Shown here: one piece after another, positions 7,239 to 11,322 of the stretch
How the letters are laid out: every line of letters begins with the position of its first letter
Numbering within the stretch: position 1 is the stretch's first letter
DNA from: an uncultured Lachnospiraceae bacterium
Lineage (GTDB): Bacteria; Bacillota; Clostridia; Lachnospirales; Lachnospiraceae
NCBI GenBank assembly: GCA_948468325.1
Contig: CAOKHR010000053.1
Location: 1 to 11,322, forward strand
Length of the DNA stretch: 11,322 nt
Direction: 5' to 3'
The notes under the pieces: generated by a model
Seen by the model: only the letters and a program-made list of their open reading frames with translations
Told to the model about the DNA's origin: nothing
The model's database searches: none
Program-made: the position numbers and the translations under genes

Positions 7239-9752
7239 TCATATCGGCTCATCCCAGCTCTCCGCACTATGGAGCATTCTTATTTTTTGAAGCACTATCC
7301 TGATATAATTCTGAAAACTAATATGATATAGCAATCTGACTCGCTCAGTATCAAAATATTCCCTCTTTTCAAACCGGCATTCTTTCAAAAAAACTTCCTG
7401 CAATTCCCTTTTAGAATATTCACAGGCATCCACATAAGGATAACCAAAGGTTTTTTGATATGGAGAACAGGCAATCGCAATCTTTAGTCTGTCTGTTTCT
7501 GAAAAATATTCTTCATATGTATTATAAACAGACGTCAAATCAAAATCTACAACCTTCTTTTTTCCATTATCATATACTAATCTTTCTCCGTGAACGGTTG
7601 TACATAAAAGGGAATCTGCCCATGGGATCCCCCATTCTTTACAAATTCTGCCAAGCTCCTCTTTTGGTCTGCATTTTATATCTTCAAATCTGGCAACAAT
7701 CTTTGTACTCTTCTTATATTCTCTATCATCAATTGCAGGCATATACCCGCTTCCTGTTATTACAATGGAATGTATACCGCTTCCTACTTTCCATTTTTTC
7801 TCCAAAATACCTTTTAAATCAGAACCATTTTTCATAAACGAATTTCTGACAACTCTTATAATATCACATGATACGTCAGCCCCTCCCAACCATTCCACGC
7901 ATTGTTCAAGAATTATCGAAGCAATATGATGCGGCTCCCAATAAATCATTATATTTTTTATATCCGTAAAATCTTTTCCATACGTATACATATAAGCAAT
8001 ATGAAATATAACAAATAATTCCTGTGATGTAAATGTTTTCTTTTTTTCAAGTAACAGACGTATTTTCTCTAAAAATACATCAAGATCTTTAAACTTCTTC
8101 CATTTCCATTCCAAATGATATAATTTAAGAAACAATGATGGTATCTCACTGGCGTCTCTGCCCGAAAGCCGAACACAAAGCCAAAACAAATTACTATTTA
8201 AATCAGAATAATCCATCATCATCACTGAAGGATGTCCATCCAAAAGTCCCCGGAAAAATGTATTGCCACTACTTCCATTAATCGCCCCCAACACAATCCT
8301 TTTAGGCTGTAAAGAACTTGACTGATATTTCTGCTTCGTTTCTTTTTCTATATTGATAAAAGCTTTTAAATATGAAAAATAATCCGTATAATACACAAAC
8401 CCATGATCCACCAAATACGAAATTATTTTTTGTTTTCTTTCCAGAGAATCATTTTTCCAGTCTTCTCTAAAATATTCCGGCAGCACAATCAGACACATTG
8501 CATCTTTTTCAACATCTTTTATGTCTACCATATTCAACCAGGTATCCTCATTTCCATTTTCCTCTCCTGATATACGAACATAATCACAATGAGAATTGGA
8601 AATCAAAGCATTCCTATCAAAATACTGCCTAAGTTTCTCACATAATAAAATATCGCCCATCAAAAAAATTTTTTTACCTTTTAGGACACACTTTAAACTA
8701 TCACCCTCAATTTGAACATATTCGTCTAACAGGAAAAAACTTTGGTTTCGCTCATACCCCATATAATCAAACCAATCCGTTTCTCCCATTCCCCATGCGC
8801 TGCCTGTTCCGTAAGGGCTCACAAAAACCGCCTGCCCATACTCTGCTATTGCCTCTATTTTCTTTAGAACCGGTTTACCAAATAATTTACGTCCCCTGTC
8901 GTCATACTTATCGCTCACAAAGCAGGAAATTTCTATCCCCATCTTTTTTAAATAATCATATGCATCAAGCGCAGTCATATCAGTTCCTAATATTATAACC
9001 TGACTGGAATTTTGCAAATAGTCTAAAAACTGTATCCTGTCTTTATCTGCGTTTTTTATAATGCCTGCTTTAATATTCTCTTCATAAATATGGTCAATAC
9101 ATTCAAACTCAACAGAAACACTCCGAAGAAGGTTTTCCATCCAATTTGACGATCTGTTCCAAACTCCCTCTGCGTATATGGTCATACAGTTATAGTCCAT
9201 ATAATCCCGATCATCTGATTCCAAAAACCCTTCCCACATGGAGCCCTCTACTTTAACTGAAATTTTTTGCCACAATAAATATTTTGCAAAAAAATACGCC
9301 AATTCATTAAACTCGCGTATTTTTACACATTCAAACTGGGGATAAACATCTGCAAACTGAATCACATTTGATTTTTTTTGTAATTCTCGCAGCATTCTAA
9401 GATTTCTATTTGCATCTCTGTCTTCATAAGCAAAGCAAAGTAGCTGTTGATCTTTATTAACAACAGGCAATAAAACATTCTCTCCAAATTGTTCTTTATA
9501 AATTGCAAAAAGCAGTCTTCCGTTTTTCCAAATATCTTTATCTAATACAAGACAATCCTTTAAAATCGCATATTCTGTCTTTTCATTTTGTATTAAAGTC
9601 CAATACGTAATATGCCCTGAATATCTCCCGTCTGCGTCCAGCACACAAACAACCTCATCCAGATTCCCAGCCAAAAAATATCTCAATAATTCGCTGCGGT
9701 TTATTCTTCCATCTTCTACACAGAACACATCTTTATCGCAAAATCTTATCAT
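7239..9752 (-). CDS. Modular protein: CBS-like pair, two Rossmann-like modules, sulfotransferase-like domain
   Basis: An 837-residue protein, far longer than a lone sulfotransferase (about 250-350). Residues about 18-115 resemble a CBS pair (LLRYFLAGNLDEVVCVLDADG at 22-42, then SGHITYWTLI, and a second unit ending LLPVVNKDQQLLCFAY). Rossmann-like modules begin at QVIILGTDMTALDAYDYL (251-268) and KKIFLMGDILL (360-370). From about 484, KRIVLGAINGSSGNTFFRGL matches a PAPS 5'-phosphosulfate loop (G493-S-S-G-N-T498). IIRVVRNSFMKNGS (631-644) gives the Arg636/Ser644 spacing (R-x7-S) of the 3'-phosphate motif, and VARFEDIKCRPKEELGRICKEWGIP (686-710) matches the usual downstream helix region. The predicted activity is transfer of sulfate from PAPS to a sugar hydroxyl. 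The loop has Asn where many families have Pro-Arg (xPRSGTT), so another nucleotide-dependent role is possible. The ATG has GGAAGGA 6 bp upstream. It is AT-rich like its downstream neighbour, and no signal peptide is seen. Confidence 0.75.
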   Translation of the reverse strand: MIRFCDKDVFCVEDGRINRSELLRYFLAGNLDEVVCVLDADGRYSGHITYWTLIQNEKTEYAILKDCLVLDKDIWKNGRLLFAIYKEQFGENVLLPVVNKDQQLLCFAYEDRDANRNLRMLRELQKKSNVIQFADVYPQFECVKIREFNELAYFFAKYLLWQKISVKVEGSMWEGFLESDDRDYMDYNCMTIYAEGVWNRSSNWMENLLRSVSVEFECIDHIYEENIKAGIIKNADKDRIQFLDYLQNSSQVIILGTDMTALDAYDYLKKMGIEISCFVSDKYDDRGRKLFGKPVLKKIEAIAEYGQAVFVSPYGTGSAWGMGETDWFDYMGYERNQSFFLLDEYVQIEGDSLKCVLKGKKIFLMGDILLCEKLRQYFDRNALISNSHCDYVRISGEENGNEDTWLNMVDIKDVEKDAMCLIVLPEYFREDWKNDSLERKQKIISYLVDHGFVYYTDYFSYLKAFINIEKETKQKYQSSSLQPKRIVLGAINGSSGNTFFRGLLDGHPSVMMMDYSDLNSNLFWLCVRLSGRDASEIPSLFLKLYHLEWKWKKFKDLDVFLEKIRLLLEKKKTFTSQELFVIFHIAYMYTYGKDFTDIKNIMIYWEPHHIASIILEQCVEWLGGADVSCDIIRVVRNSFMKNGSDLKGILEKKWKVGSGIHSIVITGSGYMPAIDDREYKKSTKIVARFEDIKCRPKEELGRICKEWGIPWADSLLCTTVHGERLVYDNGKKKVVDFDLTSVYNTYEEYFSETDRLKIAIACSPYQKTFGYPYVDACEYSKRELQEVFLKECRFEKREYFDTERVRLLYHISFQNYIRIVLQKIRMLHSAESWDEPI

Positions 9753-9803
9753 ATCAATTCCTTCCGAACACTAAACCTGCAATTTATAATCCCGCAAAAT
9801 ACC

Positions 9804-10553
9804 CTACTTCAACCTGGCCATCCAAATCCGCGTTGTATAAGGCACCTGAATATATTTTTCCTCTTTCGCCTCTATTGCCCTGCGTATTTTTTCATTGATA
9901 AGATCAAACTTCTCTTTTGACTGCCTCTGCACCGTTCCATGTGATTTCCAGCCTTCTATGAAATCCTCTGCCAGAATTTCATGAACCACAGTGCCTTCCA
10001 CATAAACAACCTCTCCAAACAACCCGCTTTGATTAATTACATCTGTCTGATCTTCCCGTCTTGTTCCATAACTATAATCCGCAATTTCAGCTTTTAAAAT
10101 ATCCTCTATCTCCTTTTGAAGAGGATCATTTAAATCCCTGTGGTTCCACATACACGCAAACCAGCCGCCGGGCTTTAAAATTCGCTTTGTCTCTTTTAAT
10201 GCTTCCTGACGGTCACATACGTTAAAAGACGAGCCAAAAGTCACCAAATCAAATTTGCCGTCATCCATCCCTGTATGCTCTCCAACGCCCTCAAACCACT
10301 GCACATTTTTATATTGGCTTGTTCTTTTTATGCCGTTAGCACGCATTGCATCGTTTGGCTCCACTGCACAGACATCCAGGCCATATGCTGCCAATTTCAG
10401 CGTCAAATGCGCCGCCCCAGCTCCCACATCACAGGCTGCATCGCCTTTTTTTACTCCTGCAGCCGCGAGCATCTTATCAATCGCACTCTGCGCATAATCC
10501 GGCCTTTTCAAATACGCCTCTGCCAGATCTGTATAATCCCATTCTGTTTTCAT
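9804..10553 (-). CDS. Class I SAM-dependent methyltransferase
   Basis: A 249-residue small-molecule-type methyltransferase. Motif I is ACDVGAGAAHLTL (40-52). Glu65 in CAVEPNDAMR (62-71) is the acidic residue expected to bind the ribose hydroxyls. KFDLVTFGSSFN (100-111) is the post-I/II strand and ETKRILKPGGWFACMWNHRD (121-140) is motif III with its strand. Length and layout fit the UbiE/COG2226-like Methyltransf_11/25 group, whose substrates cannot be read from sequence. The ATG at 10553 has GGGAGGA about 8 bp upstream, and a candidate promoter with a palindrome lies just before that. The DNA is more GC-rich than the next gene downstream. It could O- or N-methylate the sugar of the cluster, or it could be an older resident gene from which the operon is read; the 51 bp gap to the next gene has no obvious terminator. 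Confidence 0.9.
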   Translation of the reverse strand: MKTEWDYTDLAEAYLKRPDYAQSAIDKMLAAAGVKKGDAACDVGAGAAHLTLKLAAYGLDVCAVEPNDAMRANGIKRTSQYKNVQWFEGVGEHTGMDDGKFDLVTFGSSFNVCDRQEALKETKRILKPGGWFACMWNHRDLNDPLQKEIEDILKAEIADYSYGTRREDQTDVINQSGLFGEVVYVEGTVVHEILAEDFIEGWKSHGTVQRQSKEKFDLINEKIRRAIEAKEEKYIQVPYTTRIWMARLK

Positions 10554-10583
10554 TATAATTATCCTCCCTATCTCTTCGTCTTT

Positions 10584-10606
10584 CTGTATACGAATATCGT
10601 TTACAG
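10584..10606. promoter_or_regulatory. Candidate operator: 23 bp imperfect palindrome
   Basis: The sequence reads CTGTA-t-ACGA-a-T-a-TCGT-t-TACAG. It is a dyad with a single central base, 9 of 11 pairs matching, and it extends by one more T/A pair on each side. It covers the -10 hexamer and most of the spacer of the promoter proposed for the methyltransferase, where a repressor would block polymerase. The form suits a dimeric helix-turn-helix regulator such as a TetR- or LacI-type protein, but no regulator gene is in the window. The assignment is an inference from position and symmetry. Confidence 0.5.
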
Positions 10607-10613
10607 ATTTCCA
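10585..10613 (-). promoter_or_regulatory. Candidate sigma-70-type promoter for the methyltransferase and downstream operon
   Basis: On the minus strand TGGAAA (10608-10613) and TATACA (10585-10590) are separated by 17 bp, each matching 4 of 6 consensus bases. Transcription would start near 10575-10580, giving a leader of roughly 25 bases that contains the GGGAGGA ribosome site. It lies in the largest non-coding gap of the window (10554-10634). The score is modest and rests on spacing and location. Confidence 0.4.
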
Positions 10614-10634
10614 TAAAAAGTTAACTTAATAAAA

Positions 10635-11322
10635 TCAATGATATTTCACTGTCGGCAGTTTATGTCCAATATGGCCGATATAAATTTTCTTTTCTTCCGA
10701 ATCCGGATAAAAAAATATACGTCCCGCATATCCTCCCGTGTATCGTGTATGCCAGGAAAACAACTGTTTTCTCCCATCCGGAAGTTGAAATGTATGTTCA
10801 ACCGAAAATCGTTGTAACGTAGCTTCCGATTCAGGAGTCGCTTTCGTCAAAAGAGTTTTGTCAAACACATGTTCCATTGTTTCTGCTGCACGCTGTAATT
10901 CTAACAGGCGTTTATACACTTGCCCTGCTTCTGATACCCCGACATTTTTCTGACATTCTCTAACGGCATTTTCACAAAATACAAGATTCGGAAACAACCT
11001 TCCGGCGCATTGCAGAATATCCTGTCCGGATTTAATTTCTGTATAACGCAGTTCTTCTTTTTTTTGGTCATAATATTTTTTAAATATCATGACATTTTCC
11101 TTATAAGAAACATTTGGAATGCTGACCTGGCATTGTTTCAGATCCCCGTCATCTGAAAGTTCTATATATGTTCCTTCAATTTCCGGTGTTTTCCAATATT
11201 CGCTGCTTAAAAAACTAACTGCCACGCCGTCCGTTTCATAAACCAAAAGACAGCCTTTTGAAGAATACTCTTTATGCTGAAAATCCATTCTGAAATTCCA
11301 GCCGTTTTCCTGTTCAAATTCT
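10635..11322 (-). CDS. Protein of unknown function (5' end beyond right edge)
   Basis: I do not recognise this protein. An ATG at 11288 gives 217 residues, but it has no ribosome binding site, and the frame is open without a stop to the window edge (11 further codons, reading EFEQENGWNFR). The true start is therefore probably outside. The sequence looks soluble, with no signal peptide or membrane helix. A middle segment (residues about 95-150 from the ATG) is helical and contains ECQKNVGVSEAGQVYKRLL. The C-terminal 75 residues are distinctive: ATPESEATLQRF, then QLPDGRKQLFSWHTRYTGGY, then RIFFYPDSEEKKIYIGHIGHKL. This is a beta-rich pattern with conserved-looking aromatic, His and Gly residues. 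The H-x-R and IYIGxIG style is loosely reminiscent of small RelE/ParE-like beta-sheet folds, but that is only an impression. It ends 81 bp before the methyltransferase and is not obviously part of the glycan genes. Confidence 0.75.
   Translation of the reverse strand, partial: EFEQENGWNFRMDFQHKEYSSKGCLLVYETDGVAVSFLSSEYWKTPEIEGTYIELSDDGDLKQCQVSIPNVSYKENVMIFKKYYDQKKEELRYTEIKSGQDILQCAGRLFPNLVFCENAVRECQKNVGVSEAGQVYKRLLELQRAAETMEHVFDKTLLTKATPESEATLQRFSVEHTFQLPDGRKQLFSWHTRYTGGYAGRIFFYPDSEEKKIYIGHIGHKLPTVKYH

Noticed and set aside
9753..9803. Possible terminator separating the methyltransferase from the glycan genes
   Set aside because: No GC-rich stem followed by a T-run is visible in this 51 bp gap, so read-through is assumed.
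10255..10616. Three plus-strand open frames opposite the methyltransferase
   Set aside because: They lie antisense to a gene with clear family motifs, overlap one another in different frames and have Pro/Cys/His-rich composition with no recognisable domain.
10619..10628. Perfect 10 bp palindrome AAGTTAACTT after the unknown gene, considered as a terminator
   Set aside because: It has no loop, is AT-only apart from two pairs, and cannot form a stable hairpin.
1..11322. CRISPR array, tRNA/rRNA gene, insertion sequence or direct-repeat boundaries
   Set aside because: No regularly spaced repeats, transposase, inverted terminal repeats or cloverleaf-like sequence were seen; coding density leaves almost no room.

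Overview
The window reads as low-GC Firmicutes DNA, most like a gut Clostridia/Lachnospiraceae genome. This is inferred from AT-rich codon use, strong GGAGG-type ribosome binding sites and the style of the protein families; no marker gene fixes the taxon. Every supportable gene lies on the minus strand, so transcription runs from right to left. Genes are packed with gaps of 55 bp or less, or overlap, from about 10.55 kb down to the left edge. No RNA gene, transposase, CRISPR array or convincing terminator was seen, and no stretch over 300 bp lacks a gene.

Right edge (10635-11322): an unrecognised protein whose reading frame stays open past the window edge, so its true start is outside. An 81 bp gap follows. 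It holds a plausible promoter overlapped by a 23 bp imperfect palindrome (candidate operator), just before a SAM-dependent methyltransferase (9804-10553).

Centre (7239-9752 and 6005-7183): two AT-rich genes for modular proteins. The first joins a CBS-like pair, two Rossmann-like modules and a sulfotransferase-like domain. The second joins one Rossmann-like module to a WcbI-type putative polysaccharide acetyltransferase.

Left half: a UDP-glucuronate 4-epimerase-like SDR (4915-6015), a PLP-dependent sugar aminotransferase of the DegT/VioA type (3761-4885), a Gfo/Idh/MocA oxidoreductase resembling NDP-hexose ketoreductases (2767-3750), an SGNH hydrolase carrying three N-terminal Rossmann-like modules (1024-2766), and the N-terminal 329 residues of a NodU/TobZ-type O-carbamoyltransferase (1-987, cut by the window edge).

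Together these look like part of a surface glycan (capsule, exopolysaccharide or glycoprotein glycan) or glycosylated metabolite locus. The epimerase, aminotransferase and ketoreductase would make or alter a nucleotide sugar. The sulfotransferase-like, WcbI, SGNH and carbamoyltransferase proteins would decorate the sugar or glycan with sulfate, acyl and carbamoyl groups. No glycosyltransferase, sugar nucleotidyltransferase, 4,6-dehydratase, flippase or polymerase is in the window, so the product cannot be named. The most unusual element is the reuse of one Rossmann-like module, six copies in three proteins, in front of three unrelated catalytic domains.
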